From Candidatus Carbonibacillus altaicus (GTDB taxonomy: Bacteria > Bacillota > Bacilli > Thermicanales > DSM-22653): a stretch of DNA of 64,000 nt. The translations under genes and the position numbers were made by a program. Under the pieces are notes generated by a model. The model saw only the letters and a program-made list of their open reading frames with translations, did not search any database and had not been told where the DNA came from. The stretch covers positions 21,803-85,802 of the forward strand of contig PEBX01000003.1 in the NCBI GenBank assembly GCA_003050645.1, in the 5' to 3' direction. Each line of letters opens with the position of its first letter. The stretch's first letter is position 1. Positions 49,028 through 57,940 of the stretch are shown piece by piece.

Positions 49028-50202
49028 TTTTGGCCCCTCCTTTCCCGAACAAGGGAGACGATTTTTTCTGCCCCATCGGCCATCGAATCAGCAGAGACGA
49101 TATCGAGACCGGACGCGTCAAGAAGTTTTTTGCCGAGTTCCACATTTGTCCCTTCCAGTCGCACGACGAGCGGTCGGTCGATCCCCACATCGCGCGCCGC
49201 GGCAATGATGCCTTCGGCGATGACATCACAGCGCATAATCCCGCCAAAAATATTCACGAAAATACCTTCCACCTTTTCGTCGGCAAGAATGATTTTAAAC
49301 GCTGCGGTCACCTTTTCCCGCGAGGCTCCGCCCCCTACGTCCAGAAAATTGGCCGGTTCACCGCCGTAAAATTTGATAATATCCATCGTGGCCATAGCCA
49401 GCCCAGCCCCGTTCACCATACACCCGATGTTGCCATCCAAGGCGATGTAGCTCAGATCATACTTGGAAGCTTCGGTTTCCTTCGGATCTTCCTCATCTAG
49501 GTCCCTGAGCTCCATAAGGTCGGGGTGACGGAATAGTGCATTGTGGTCAAAATTAAACTTCGCATCAAGCGCCACGATCCGATCATCTGTGGTTAAGACA
49601 AGCGGGTTAATCTCCGCAACCGATGCATCTTTTTCGACAAAGACCTGGTAAAGACCGAGCATGAACCGTACGGCCTGTGAGACGAGGTGCGCGGGTATAC
49701 CGATCGCAAAAGCAAGCTGCCGTGCCTGATAAGGCATGAGTCCTAAAACCGGATCGATCGTGACCTTTACGATTTTCTCTGGCGACGTTTTGGCAACCTC
49801 TTCGATCTCTACACCGCCTTCACTGGAGGCCATCATCACCACGCGGCCGCTCACCCGATCGACCACGAGCCCTATGTAAAATTCTTTGGCGATGGCTGTT
49901 CCTTCCTCAATCAAGACTCTTCTTACAATTTTTCCAGACGGTCCCGTTTGGTGCGTGACGAGTGTCTGACCGATCATTTGGGATGCTAATGCTCGAACTT
50001 CTTCGGGACTTTTGGCGAGCTTTACCCCGCCGGCTTTACCCCGTCCCCCGGCATGAATCTGAGCCTTGACGACATACAGATCGCCCCCTAAAGAACGTGC
50101 CACCGTTTCCGCTTCCTCCGGTGTGAAAGCCACATCACCCCGGGGAACAGGTACGCCATACGATCTGAGCAAGGCTTTACCCTGGTACTCATGGATGTTC
50201 AT
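49024..50202 (-). CDS. sucC: Succinyl-CoA ligase beta subunit
   Basis: ATP-grasp subunit that supplies nucleotide specificity. It starts [20 protein letters not shown]. Conserved blocks are [60 protein letters not shown] and [18 protein letters not shown]. Length 392 residues. ATG with AAGGAGG 10 bases upstream. It has its own promoter. Confidence 0.98.
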   Translation of the reverse strand: MNIHEYQGKALLRSYGVPVPRGDVAFTPEEAETVARSLGGDLYVVKAQIHAGGRGKAGGVKLAKSPEEVRALASQMIGQTLVTHQTGPSGKIVRRVLIEEGTAIAKEFYIGLVVDRVSGRVVMMASSEGGVEIEEVAKTSPEKIVKVTIDPVLGLMPYQARQLAFAIGIPAHLVSQAVRFMLGLYQVFVEKDASVAEINPLVLTTDDRIVALDAKFNFDHNALFRHPDLMELRDLDEEDPKETEASKYDLSYIALDGNIGCMVNGAGLAMATMDIIKFYGGEPANFLDVGGGASREKVTAAFKIILADEKVEGIFVNIFGGIMRCDVIAEGIIAAARDVGIDRPLVVRLEGTNVELGKKLLDASGLDIVSADSMADGAEKIVSLVRERRGQK

Positions 50203-50241
50203 CTATCGTTCGCCTCCTTATTTTTAAGGCCTATCATGTTG

Positions 50242-50270
50242 ATTGTATCGCGAAGAAAAGCAATTTGCAA
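50242..50270 (-). promoter_or_regulatory. SigA-type promoter of sucCD
   Basis: The -35 TTGCAA (50265-50270) and -10 TACAAT (complement of 50242-50247) are exactly 17 bp apart, about 40 bp upstream of the sucC start. Confidence 0.7.
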
Positions 50271-50329
50271 CGTTGATTCGAAGCGTGAAATAGGAGAAAA
50301 GAAATGAACATATGAAACTAAGATCAAAC

Positions 50330-50389
50330 AAAAAAGAGCATCTTCTGCGCCTTTTATGTCCTTTTCCGGTAGATCCGCAGAAAATGCTC
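50330..50389 (-). terminator. Long-stem terminator downstream of tpx
   Basis: GAGCAT...TTCTGCG pairs with CGCAGAA...ATGCTC (50336-50389) across one mismatch, followed on the minus strand by TTTTTTGTTTG. The 25-base loop is larger than usual. Confidence 0.7.
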
Positions 50390-50507
50390 TCATTGATTCA
50401 TCTATCTCAATGACGTATCTAACTTAAATAAGGCTCCCTTACATACCGGAAATTTAACGATCGCGCCAACCGGTCCCTATTCCAACCGCAGTAGCCCTAT
50501 GTCTCAA

Positions 50508-51032
50508 TCACACTAAAAGTGCCCGTACAGCGTCTAAGGACGCATCGTAATTGGGATGATCCGTCACGTCTGGAACAAGTTCAATATAGCGAATGACGTG
50601 GGAACGATCCAGCACAAAAATGCTGCGATGATCCAGACCGAAAAGCGGGATATAGACGCCATAGGCAAGGCCGAAGTTATGGTCGTAGTAATCTGAGAGA
50701 ACTTCCAGCTTGTCCACGCCGGCTGCCCCGCACCAGCGTGATTGAGCCGTCGGCAAATCACAGCTTACAGTAATGACGCGAACGTCGTCCCCCAGTTCGA
50801 CCGCCGCTTGATTAAAACGCCGTGTCTGGGCATCACAAACCGCTGTATCTAAACTCGGCACAACACTGATTAATACGATCTTACCTGCATAATCACGAAG
50901 TGTTTTGCGCTCATCCGAAAAAGCGCTGTGGCGTAAACGAAAGTCGGGTGCCGGATCTCCCACCTTTAGTTCCGGGCCCAAAAGTGTAATCGGCTCGTTT
51001 TTAAAAGTCACCACACCATGACGTTCGACCAT
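50508..51032 (-). CDS. tpx: Thiol peroxidase Tpx
   Basis: Atypical 2-Cys peroxiredoxin that reduces peroxides with thioredoxin. The peroxidatic Cys66 lies in VPSLDTAVCDAQTRRFNQAA. The resolving Cys is probably Cys101 in LPTAQSRWCGA, spaced as in E. coli Tpx. An extra Cys91 is present. Length 174 residues. It is monocistronic, with its own promoter and terminator. Confidence 0.94.
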   Translation of the reverse strand: MVERHGVVTFKNEPITLLGPELKVGDPAPDFRLRHSAFSDERKTLRDYAGKIVLISVVPSLDTAVCDAQTRRFNQAAVELGDDVRVITVSCDLPTAQSRWCGAAGVDKLEVLSDYYDHNFGLAYGVYIPLFGLDHRSIFVLDRSHVIRYIELVPDVTDHPNYDASLDAVRALLV

Positions 51033-51069
51033 AGGATCCCCTCCTCAGGGTTTTCAATAGGGCAAATCC

Positions 51070-51099
51070 ATTATATCGCACTTTGAGGCTTCTTTGCAA
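51070..51099 (-). promoter_or_regulatory. SigA-type promoter of tpx
   Basis: The -10 TATAAT (complement of 51070-51075) is a perfect match. The -35 TTGCAA (51094-51099) lies 18 bp upstream, directly after the terminator of the preceding gene. Confidence 0.65.
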
Positions 51100-51103
51100 A
51101 AAA

Positions 51104-51137
51104 CAAAAAAAGTCTGCCGCAAAGTCTCACGGCAGAC
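51104..51137 (-). terminator. Terminator after the 66-residue gene
   Basis: GTCTGCCG (51112-51119) pairs with CGGCAGAC (51130-51137). The minus strand continues TTTTTTTGTTTTTTG. Confidence 0.85.
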
Positions 51138-51235
51138 GCCTAAGCCGCTATGATCGAGCGATCCTTGATCATCGTTTGTTCTTCGAAGGGCCTTAATAAG
51201 CGATGCGCTCTGATCAATTACAATGGATCTCGCGC

Positions 51236-51436
51236 TCACTGAATACGCCCGCGCAAGAATCGGCGGCGTTTCAGTGCTTCGAGTTCTTGTTTTTTCGCAA
51301 GCGCCTCATAGTCATCTTCATCGAGCACCGTCTTGCGATCACCGAGCGAGCGCCCGGCCAGCCATTCGGCAAATTCTTCACCAATCACTTGTTTTTGCCA
51401 AGCGAGCTGTTCTTCTTTCTTATTGTGAAAAACCAT
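51236..51436 (-). CDS. Small charged hypothetical protein (66 aa)
   Basis: I do not recognise a family. The 66-residue product is hydrophilic and probably all helical (VFHNKKEEQLAWQKQVIGEE; a basic end LKRRRFLRGRIQ), without membrane segment or Cys. Support for a real gene: ATG with GAGGGGGTGAT upstream, its own extended -10 promoter at 51532-51537 and a strong terminator at 51104-51137. It forms a stand-alone unit between tpx and the Spo0E-like gene. Confidence 0.7.
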   Translation of the reverse strand: MVFHNKKEEQLAWQKQVIGEEFAEWLAGRSLGDRKTVLDEDDYEALAKKQELEALKRRRFLRGRIQ

Positions 51437-51537
51437 CGTAAATCACCCCCTCTTATTTTCATAAACAGGCATATTGGAGCGCTTCGAAAGAGAAGCGATG
51501 AGAGCGATCAAGTGTTTCTCGCTTCATTATCATTATA
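51437..51537 (-). promoter_or_regulatory. Promoter and hairpin leader of the 66-residue gene
   Basis: An extended -10, TGGTATAAT, lies at the complement of 51532-51540. The leader of about 90 nt contains three related arms: GAAGCGA (complement of 51519-51525), TCGCTTC (complement of 51492-51498) and GAAGCG (complement of 51480-51485). The middle arm can pair with either neighbour, so two mutually exclusive hairpins are possible. Confidence 0.45.
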
Positions 51538-51664
51538 CCACAAATCATTCCAAAACAATACGTCTTTTTAAATTTTCATCCATTTGTAAAGAACTTGTCA
51601 CAAATACACCCTCTTTTTTAAAACTATTTAGCCGGAAAAAAAAGCGATTATATTTCACTCTGTG

Positions 51665-51838
51665 TCAGATTTGTTTTTTGTAAGCATACATGGCCTGCCA
51701 ATCATTTAACTTTTCATCGAGTTTCCGGCTGATATGAAGGAGTTCCGGATCCGTATAAGAACCCGATTGACGAAAAACAGTGACCATCTTTTGACGTAAA
51801 GCCTGAATATCTTGCTCCAGTGTTTTCATACGAGACAT
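51665..51838 (-). CDS. Spo0E-like aspartyl-phosphate phosphatase (57 aa)
   Basis: Small two-helix protein of the Spo0E family, which dephosphorylates Spo0A-P and delays sporulation. 57 residues. The first helix is LEQDIQALRQKMVTVFRQ; the loop is SGSYTDPELL; the second helix carries SRKLDEKLNDW, corresponding to the family signature S-Q-x-L-D with Arg in place of Gln. ATG with AGGAG upstream. A -10 box TATAAT lies at the complement of 51932-51937. It is unlinked to other sporulation genes here. Confidence 0.78.
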   Translation of the reverse strand: MSRMKTLEQDIQALRQKMVTVFRQSGSYTDPELLHISRKLDEKLNDWQAMYAYKKQI

Positions 51839-52171
51839 CTTCACCGCTCCTGTATCTCAATTCTGCGTCGATTGCTTGTCGTGGTGACTGTGTTTCTAGT
51901 TCCTGTCCCGGAGGTTGCACCACAAGACAACATTATAACGTATCATTGAAAAATATTAAAGCGAATAATGAATGAATATTTATCATATCCGTCTATCATA
52001 CCCCGTCTTAAACACACATGGACGCCCTCTGCATCTTCGCACCGATCAACCCGTATCGTTCAAATTGTCTGTTGCCGATTGACGCAAATTTTACCCTAGT
52101 TTTTTAAATGAACTCAGCTATAATGAAATTGAGATCATAACGTATGATGTCTCATGAAAGGATGACCATCT
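51839..52171. promoter_or_regulatory. Divergent region between the Spo0E-like gene and the nitroreductase
   Basis: No gene. On the minus strand TATAAT (complement of 51932-51937) faces the Spo0E-like gene. On the plus strand TATAAT at 52119-52124 lies about 48 bp upstream of the nitroreductase start. Neither has a good -35 box at the standard spacing. Confidence 0.5.
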
Positions 52172-52771
52172 GTGGATGTGTATACCGCCATGCGGGAACG
52201 GCGGAGCATGGGTCAGGTGAAATCCGACCCCGTTCCCCGTGAGGTGATCGAACGTATGCTCGAAGCAGCGACATGGGCACCGACACACCATCGGACAGAA
52301 CCATGGCGCTTTTTTGTGCTGACTGGAGAAGGTCGAAGACCGCTCGCTCGGCTCTTTGTCGAACTGGCGAAAGCGGAGATGACCGATCCGACAACTCCAG
52401 AGAATCAGGCCAAATTAGAGCGAGAAGCCCAGAAACCTTTTCGTGCACCGGTCATCGTCGTCGCTGCGATGGAACCGGCAGAACGGGAAGATGTGGTTAT
52501 CGCCGAAGAACGCTCTGCGGTATCCGCTGCTATTCAAAACATGCTATTAGCGGCGCACGCCGAAGGATTGGGCGCGATGTGGCGCACAGGCAAAAAAACT
52601 TACCATCCCAAAATAAGAGATTTATTCGGGCTGGGCGAAAAAGGCGAAGTCATCGGTTTTATCTATCTCGGCTATCCTGCGATCCAGCCACCCCCAAGGA
52701 AGCGCACACCTTGGTCGGAAAAAACAGTATGGATCGATGACGATCGGCCGTATCGAGCGCATCATGTCTGA
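52172..52771 (+). CDS. Nitroreductase family protein
   Basis: FMN-dependent oxidoreductase fold; the substrate is unknown. The flavin-binding start MRERRSMGQVKSD is followed by LEAATWAPTHHRTEPWRFFV and AAIQNMLLAAHAEGLGAMWR. YlGYP near the C terminus is typical (FIYLGYPAIQPPPRKRTPW). Length 199 residues. GTG start with AAAGGAT upstream. The sequence resembles the YdjA-like subgroup, with a long helix rather than a separate ferredoxin domain. It is one of few plus-strand genes in the window and is likely monocistronic. Confidence 0.88.
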   Translation: MDVYTAMRERRSMGQVKSDPVPREVIERMLEAATWAPTHHRTEPWRFFVLTGEGRRPLARLFVELAKAEMTDPTTPENQAKLEREAQKPFRAPVIVVAAMEPAEREDVVIAEERSAVSAAIQNMLLAAHAEGLGAMWRTGKKTYHPKIRDLFGLGEKGEVIGFIYLGYPAIQPPPRKRTPWSEKTVWIDDDRPYRAHHV

Positions 52772-53017
52772 TCCGTACGATCCTCATCCAATCTGCACAC
52801 GTTAACGATCAAATCTTCCCGGTTCAATGCATGTGATCAAGCTTAGTCGTTGACCAATCGCACGTATTACGGCACTATTTGGTTATATTATCTCCATATG
52901 ATATGACACGCAAGCCAACAGACATTTGTTTATTTTAGATGACATTTGCATTGATAACATTTGTTTAGATAAAATTAAGACAAGCAAAGAGAAAAACCAG
53001 AGAAGGGAGGCGCGCAC
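52772..53017 (+). promoter_or_regulatory. Gap with ACATTTG repeats and a candidate promoter
   Basis: GACATTTG occurs at 52921 and 52941 and AACATTTG at 52956. A possible promoter, TTGCAT (52946-52951), 18 bp, TAAAAT (52970-52975), points at the ComM-type gene and overlaps the repeats. Confidence 0.45.
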
Positions 53018-54556
53018 GTGTACGCTCGCGTCTTTGGAGCAGCTTTAAACGGAGCAGAAGGACAACTAATCGAAGTCGAAGTGCACGTGACGCGCGGCCT
53101 TCCTGCTTTTGAAATCGTAGGGCTCCCCGATAGCGCCGTAAGAGAATCGCGGGAACGCGTACGAAGTGCGCTTCAAAATAGTGGCCTTCATTTTCCTCTC
53201 GACCGCCTGACGGTGAATCTTGCACCGGCCGATATGAAAAAAGCCGGTTCAGCCCTCGATCTTCCGGTCGCTATGGGTATTTTACTGGCGCAAGGACTTT
53301 CAACCAAATTGGATCTCGCCCACTGGCTTTTAATCGGTGAACTTTCTCTAGATGGTTCACTCAAACCCGTGCGGGGCATGCTGGCGATGGCGCTCGCTGC
53401 CAAAAAACACGGTCTGAAAGGTCTCATCATACCGGCAAGTTCAAACGACGCCCCCTATCTCGCCGAGCACCCGGTCATCCCTGTAAGACATTTGCAAGAT
53501 GTCGTCTCCTTTTTCCGGTCACCGGAAGAGCGTCAACCAATCATCCGGCGCTGGTCGATACGCCAGAAAAACGAAGCGCCTCTTGACTATTCAGAAGTCA
53601 TCGGTCAACACGGCGCAAAACGCGCTCTTGTCATCGCGGCTGCAGGGTTTCACAATGTTCTCATGATCGGACCGCCCGGATCCGGTAAAACGATGCTGGC
53701 CGAGCGCCTGCCGACCATCTTACCACCGCTTCGTCCAGAAGAAGCGCTGGAAGTCTTTTCACTGCATGATATCGCCGGTGAACCGACAGACGCGCTCATT
53801 CACTACGGTCTTCGGCCCTTCCGTGCGCCGCACCATACGGTTACCATGGCCGGTATGGTTGGCGGCGGAACGAATCCTCTCCCCGGTGAAATCTCTCTGG
53901 CTCATCGCGGTGTTTTATTTTTAGATGAACTTCCTGAATTTTCCAGAAAAACGCTGGAAGTGCTGCGCCAGCCACTCGAATCGGGGCTCGTCCACCTCAG
54001 CCGCTCCGGTCATAGCGTGAGCTATCCGGCACGTTTTATCCTCGTTGCCGGGATGAACCCTTGTCCGTGCGGTTATTACGGTTTTGATGATGACGTTCAT
54101 CAGTGTCACTGCCGTATTGTGGATATTGAACGGTATCGCCATAAAATCTCAGGTCCGCTTTTTGATCGCTTTGATCTCGTCATTGAAGTCGCACAGCCCC
54201 TACGCCATACTGCGCCGGGTAGCTTATTCAAAGCGAGCAACGATCAGAACGCATACACGTCAGCCAGGATGCGCCTTCAAGTAGAAAACGCTGTCGATAG
54301 ACAAAGAAGGCGCCAAAGCGGCGAGCGCACATTCTGGAATGCGCTCCTCCCACCTGCTGCACTAAAAAAGGTGACCATCACCGAAGATGCCACGCGTCTT
54401 TTGGAAACCGCGTACAATCAGCACCAGCTGTCCATGCGCGGCATCAACCGTGTACTCAAGGTTTCCCGAACGATCGCCGATCTTGCAGAAAGTGAAACAA
54501 TACAAGCGCAACACGTTGCCGAAGCTTTAAGTTATCGTCCTATGACATGGCCTTAA
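53018..54556 (+). CDS. comM: ComM/YifB-type AAA+ ATPase (Mg-chelatase family)
   Basis: MCM-like AAA+ helicase family; Vibrio ComM drives branch migration of incoming DNA in transformation. An N-terminal LonC-like domain (about 1-170; EIVGLPDSAVRESRERVRSA, VNLAPADMKKAGSALDLPVA) precedes the Mg-chelatase ATPase. Walker A is LMIGPPGSGKTMLAERLPTI (215-234), Walker B GVLFLDELPEFSRKTLEVLR, with the Cys pair region NPCPCGYYG. Length 512 residues. GTG start with GGGAGG 7 bases upstream. It may share a competence role with dprA in this window, though the two are not co-transcribed. Confidence 0.92.
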   Translation: MYARVFGAALNGAEGQLIEVEVHVTRGLPAFEIVGLPDSAVRESRERVRSALQNSGLHFPLDRLTVNLAPADMKKAGSALDLPVAMGILLAQGLSTKLDLAHWLLIGELSLDGSLKPVRGMLAMALAAKKHGLKGLIIPASSNDAPYLAEHPVIPVRHLQDVVSFFRSPEERQPIIRRWSIRQKNEAPLDYSEVIGQHGAKRALVIAAAGFHNVLMIGPPGSGKTMLAERLPTILPPLRPEEALEVFSLHDIAGEPTDALIHYGLRPFRAPHHTVTMAGMVGGGTNPLPGEISLAHRGVLFLDELPEFSRKTLEVLRQPLESGLVHLSRSGHSVSYPARFILVAGMNPCPCGYYGFDDDVHQCHCRIVDIERYRHKISGPLFDRFDLVIEVAQPLRHTAPGSLFKASNDQNAYTSARMRLQVENAVDRQRRRQSGERTFWNALLPPAALKKVTITEDATRLLETAYNQHQLSMRGINRVLKVSRTIADLAESETIQAQHVAEALSYRPMTWP

Positions 54557-54600
54557 TCGAAACATTTTCGGTATCACGAAGCCGGGCAAAGTACGTATGT

Positions 54601-55326
54601 TTAATGTGTCAGCACATCTAAAGCTTGCTGCGGCCTGTTCGTGATGATGGCGGTCACGCCCCACTCAGCGAGTTTCCGTATACGCTCCGGATCATCGACC
54701 GTGTACGGTCGAATCTTGAGACCGTGCGCACGCGCCCCACGGACGCACAGCGCATCCACCGCCTCGTGATACGGATGAAGCCCAATTGCCCCGACATGGT
54801 TAGCATATACCCACGGTTCATAAAGGCGTGCGACATATAAAATGGCACGCTCGATCTCAGGTGCCAACTGTTTTAGATGAACGAGCCTTTCATGATTAAA
54901 AGCAGAAAAAACGACTCGGTCGACCAGTCCATAGGCGCTCACGAGTTGGACAACGCGTTCGTGCATATCGGGAGCTGTCCCCGGGGCATCCTTCAGCTCA
55001 ATATTTAAAAGAAGCGATGTCTCTTTGACCCATGCCAGTACCTCTTCCAAAAGCGGTACCCGCTCGCCCCGAAAAGACGGGTCAAACCATGATCCGGCAT
55101 CGAGCGCCTGAAGTTCTTTTGCCGTAAACGCTGTGACCCAACCCCGACCGTTCGTGGTACGCTCCAACCGTGCATCATGGAGGACCACCGGAACGCCATC
55201 GCGGCTCGTGTGAACATCCAGTTCGATCCCGTCTGCCCCTTCTTCCAGAGCGAATTGAAACGCAGCCATCGTATTTTCCGGCGCCCTATAGGAGGCACCA
55301 CGATGCGCATACATCAGCGGTCGCAT
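54601..55326 (-). CDS. Glycerophosphodiester phosphodiesterase
   Basis: Hydrolyses glycerophosphodiesters to glycerol 3-phosphate and an alcohol. The GDPD TIM barrel has the active-site HRGASYRAPENTMAAFQFAL (His near residue 8 of this start), GIELDVHTSRDGVPVVLHDA and NIELKD. About 241 residues. It lacks a visible signal peptide, so it is a cytoplasmic UgpQ-like form. The ATG chosen has AAGGAG 12 bases upstream; an in-frame TTG four codons earlier abuts that site. It converges on the ComM-type gene with 44 bp between them. Confidence 0.93.
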   Translation of the reverse strand: MRPLMYAHRGASYRAPENTMAAFQFALEEGADGIELDVHTSRDGVPVVLHDARLERTTNGRGWVTAFTAKELQALDAGSWFDPSFRGERVPLLEEVLAWVKETSLLLNIELKDAPGTAPDMHERVVQLVSAYGLVDRVVFSAFNHERLVHLKQLAPEIERAILYVARLYEPWVYANHVGAIGLHPYHEAVDALCVRGARAHGLKIRPYTVDDPERIRKLAEWGVTAIITNRPQQALDVLTH

Positions 55327-55450
55327 CTTTGAAATCAACTCCTTCTTTGATCATCAGACCATGATCTGGTATAACCCAACGTGTATGCACGACGCATCAG
55401 CGTTTTGAAAACGTTCCTGTTTGCATGGATGGCCTCGCACCTGACTGGCT

Positions 55451-55864
55451 TTAAAATGCTGCGGGCAAATGTTCGATCGTATCTTTTCCCTGAGGATCGC
55501 GGCGAACGGCGATCACGTCAAAACGCAAACCGGCGTTTGGTGGAAGGTTTTTTGTCTCCGTATGTAAAAACGATAAAGCTACCCTCCGTAAGGTGCGCTT
55601 TTTTCGCTCCGTAATACTTTCTTGCGGTGTTCCAAAAGATCGCGACCGCCTTGCGCGCACCTCCACAAAGACAATGCGGCCATCTAACATCCCGATGAGA
55701 TCAATTTCCCCAAATGATGTCCGGTAGTTACGCGCCATCAAACGAAAGCCCTTTTTTTCCAAATAATCGAGCGCGATTTGTTCCGCTTCCAGACCAAAAG
55801 CGCGGCGATCATCCGATTTCTCAGGATATTTCTTCGTAGGCTCCTTTGAACGTTTCTCCGCCAT
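55451..55864 (-). CDS. YraN family (UPF0102) protein
   Basis: Small endonuclease-like fold protein of unproven function, widespread near rnhB. The predicted nuclease core is LMARNYRTSFGEIDLIGMLD followed by IVFVEVRARRSRSFG, the E-x-K-like pattern of Holliday-junction resolvase relatives. About 20 N-terminal residues are basic and not conserved. Length 137 residues. It lies downstream of rnhB as in many Firmicutes. Confidence 0.92.
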   Translation of the reverse strand: MAEKRSKEPTKKYPEKSDDRRAFGLEAEQIALDYLEKKGFRLMARNYRTSFGEIDLIGMLDGRIVFVEVRARRSRSFGTPQESITERKKRTLRRVALSFLHTETKNLPPNAGLRFDVIAVRRDPQGKDTIEHLPAAF

Positions 55865-56069
55865 GACCGTTCACCTTATCTTCGTCATAATTTTTACACT
55901 GGGTAACCCGAGCGCCATTCATATGAACAGTCACGTGAACAGTTGCCGTACATACTCGACTTTAAAAGCTTCATGCGACTTTTAGAATACATAGATGCGG
56001 ATTGATACGCATAAAAGAGCAGATGAACCGCTCGATACACACGAAAGTAGCGGACAGAAGAACCCAATC
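55865..56069. other. 205-bp gap between rnhB and yraN
   Basis: No gene. TGAACAGT repeats at 55924 and 55936 (12-bp period). No terminator seen. Confidence 0.5.
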
Positions 56070-56729
56070 TCACGAAGGAAACAGACGAAAACTCCGACGG
56101 TGAATCCGGGATGGTCCCTGCTCAAGCAGGGCCAGACGGTGCGCACGCGTAGGGTAGCCCGCGTGGTCTTTAAAACCATATCCCGGATACATCCGATCAT
56201 AAATCGTCATCATCTCATCGCGGATCACTTTGGCGACAATCGAGGCCGCCGCAATCGATAGACTTCTCTGATCGCCCTTGATGACTGGAAATTCAGGATA
56301 GCCTGATTCCAGTTTTAGCGCGTCGATGAGAATCGCCTGCGGCGAAAGCGCAATGCCATACAAGGCGCGTCGCATAGCCAGTCGCGTCGCTTCTAAAATA
56401 TTGAGACGATCAATTTCCTGAGGTGTTGCTACCCCCACCGCGATGGCCCGGGCCTGATACCGAAGCGCGCGATACAGCTCCTTACGTCTGACGGCGGATA
56501 GTTTCTTTGAATCATCGAGACCATCCGGAACGCGCAAAGGATCCAACACAACGGCCGCTGCCACGACTGGCCCAGCCAGTGGTCCGCGCCCTACTTCATC
56601 CACTCCGACCAGTACCTCTATACCGCGTTTCCAAAAATATTGATCCATCTCACCGATCGTGTACATAGAAGCGATCGTCTCCGCATCGTTCCATTCACCA
56701 GGAAATAATGACAAGGCATCCGCACGCAT
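56070..56729 (-). CDS. rnhB: Ribonuclease HII
   Basis: Removes RNA primers and ribonucleotides from DNA-RNA hybrids. The catalytic acids are Asp44 and Glu45 in VGVDEVGRGPLAGPV, Asp136 in AILIDALKL and Asp153 in VIKGDQRSLSIAAASIVAKV. Length 219 residues. ATG with AAGGAG 10 bases upstream. The gene rbgA (ylqF), which usually stands before rnhB in Bacillus, is absent; lepB is adjacent instead. Confidence 0.95.
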   Translation of the reverse strand: MRADALSLFPGEWNDAETIASMYTIGEMDQYFWKRGIEVLVGVDEVGRGPLAGPVVAAAVVLDPLRVPDGLDDSKKLSAVRRKELYRALRYQARAIAVGVATPQEIDRLNILEATRLAMRRALYGIALSPQAILIDALKLESGYPEFPVIKGDQRSLSIAAASIVAKVIRDEMMTIYDRMYPGYGFKDHAGYPTRAHRLALLEQGPSRIHRRSFRLFPS

Positions 56730-56758
56730 TCATCCGCAACTCCTTACCCTTTGACCCC

Positions 56759-56772
56759 ATCCTGAAATTAGG
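56759..56772 (-). repeat. Dispersed element, variant copy D
   Basis: ATCCTGAAATTAGG in the lepB-rnhB gap resembles the core of the 28-bp element at 1833-1860 and 10801-10828, with one extra base. Short, so it may be chance. Confidence 0.3.
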
Positions 56773-56809
56773 TAAAATAGACACAATATCGGAAATCAGA
56801 AACATATGA

Positions 56810-57508
56810 TCAAGGGTGCAACATCCGCATACGGTCCAGCGGCCAGAATGTTACTTCAGCTCGCCCGACAACCCGATCTAAAGGAATCGGTCCGAGCATA
56901 CGACTGTCGGTGCTGTTGCGGCGATTATCCCCCAGGACAAAGACGGTACCCGGCGGTACCGCGTCGATCGTAAAATCTTCCGTAAACGGGAGCGGAGCAC
57001 TGTGCGCCAAGGCCAGTTCCTGTTCAAACTGTTTTTTCATCGAATCGAGATAAGGCTCGGGTACAACCTCCCCGTTGATATACAGCGTATCGTTTTTCAT
57101 CTCGACATGGTCGCCGCCGACAGCGATAACACGTTTAATAAAATCTTTGTTTTCCGTGGCATGAAAAACGATAATATCGCCGTGTTTGGGGGTAGTAAAA
57201 TAATAAATCATTTTATTTACAATTAAGCGTTCGTGATTGTGCAGCGTGTCTAGCATCGATTCACCATCGACGATGGTCGGTGCGAAGACAAACGTGCGGA
57301 TCAGATAAGCGAGAAATAGAGCGATCACGATGGCCTTCGTCCAGTCCCACGCTTCTTGGAGCATCGTTCGCCGGCGCGGGGGCGTTTCTACTTCTTTTGA
57401 CGCATGGACGCCTTCATCGTTCGAAGCTATGACTTCAACGCTTTCTCCGGACGTGTCCGTATAACGCGCCTCGTTTACCTGCTTTCGTTCTAAGGTGTGA
57501 TCTTCCAT
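56810..57508 (-). CDS. lepB: Signal peptidase I
   Basis: Membrane serine protease that removes signal peptides from secreted proteins. One N-terminal membrane helix (about 57-75), the catalytic Ser84 in IVDGESMLDTL and Lys125 in DFIKRVIAVGG, and the conserved FVLGDNRRNSTDSRMLGPIP. About 50 cytoplasmic, charged residues precede the helix, longer than in most Bacillus SipS proteins. Length 232 residues. ATG start; the -GAGGGGG- upstream is 11 bases away. It follows rplS after a terminator. Confidence 0.95.
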   Translation of the reverse strand: MEDHTLERKQVNEARYTDTSGESVEVIASNDEGVHASKEVETPPRRRTMLQEAWDWTKAIVIALFLAYLIRTFVFAPTIVDGESMLDTLHNHERLIVNKMIYYFTTPKHGDIIVFHATENKDFIKRVIAVGGDHVEMKNDTLYINGEVVPEPYLDSMKKQFEQELALAHSAPLPFTEDFTIDAVPPGTVFVLGDNRRNSTDSRMLGPIPLDRVVGRAEVTFWPLDRMRMLHP

Positions 57509-57543
57509 CTATACTCGTTCCCCCTCGCCGCATTGCCTTAGTG

Positions 57544-57570
57544 AAAAAGGACTTGTGTCGCCACAAGTCC
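57544..57570 (-). terminator. Terminator after rplS
   Basis: GGACTTGTG (57549-57557) pairs with CACAAGTCC (57562-57570) around a 4-base loop, followed on the minus strand by TTTTT. It lies 7 bp past the rplS stop. Confidence 0.85.
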
Positions 57571-57577
57571 CCTTTTC

Positions 57578-57940
57578 TTAGTTCGAGGCTTTGCGTGGGC
57601 GTTCTTTAATTCTCGCCGCTTTACCACGCAATTCGCGTAAATAATACAGTTTTGCCCGACGTACTTTCCCCTGTTTGACCACTTCGATCCGGTCGATGCG
57701 CGGAGAATGCAGGGGAAACGTGCGTTCTACGCCGACACCGTAAGAGATCTTGCGCACCGTGAACGTTTCATGTATACCACCGTGCTGGCGCTTTATCACT
57801 ACGCCTTCAAAGACCTGCACCCGTTCACGACCACCTTCGACGACTTTAACGTGCACACGCACCGTATCACCTGCACGAAAATCGGGGATATCGTTACGGA
57901 GCTGGTGAGCGACGATTTCACGAATAATTTCTTTCATCAT
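57578..57940 (-). CDS. rplS: 50S ribosomal protein L19
   Basis: Large-subunit protein at the 30S-50S interface. The body is [20 protein letters not shown] followed by [20 protein letters not shown] and [20 protein letters not shown]. 120 residues from the ATG that has GGAGG 10 bases upstream; the frame stays open 13 codons further but without conservation. It has its own promoter and a 128-nt leader. Confidence 0.97.
   Translation of the reverse strand: MMKEIIREIVAHQLRNDIPDFRAGDTVRVHVKVVEGGRERVQVFEGVVIKRQHGGIHETFTVRKISYGVGVERTFPLHSPRIDRIEVVKQGKVRRAKLYYLRELRGKAARIKERPRKASN

Larger units (their letters stand above)
50203..50507. other. 305-bp gap between sucC and tpx
   Basis: No gene. It holds the sucCD promoter (50242-50270) and a long hairpin terminator for tpx (50330-50389). 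Confidence 0.6.

Noticed and set aside
48287..49369. Long plus-strand open frame of 360 codons opposite sucD and sucC
   Set aside because: Antisense to two clearly functional genes; composition (many His, Arg and Cys) is that of a shadow frame, and there is no ribosome binding site.
51203..51571. 122-codon plus-strand frame near the 66-residue gene
   Set aside because: Antisense to a unit with promoter, ribosome binding site and terminator; very Phe-rich and without start signals.
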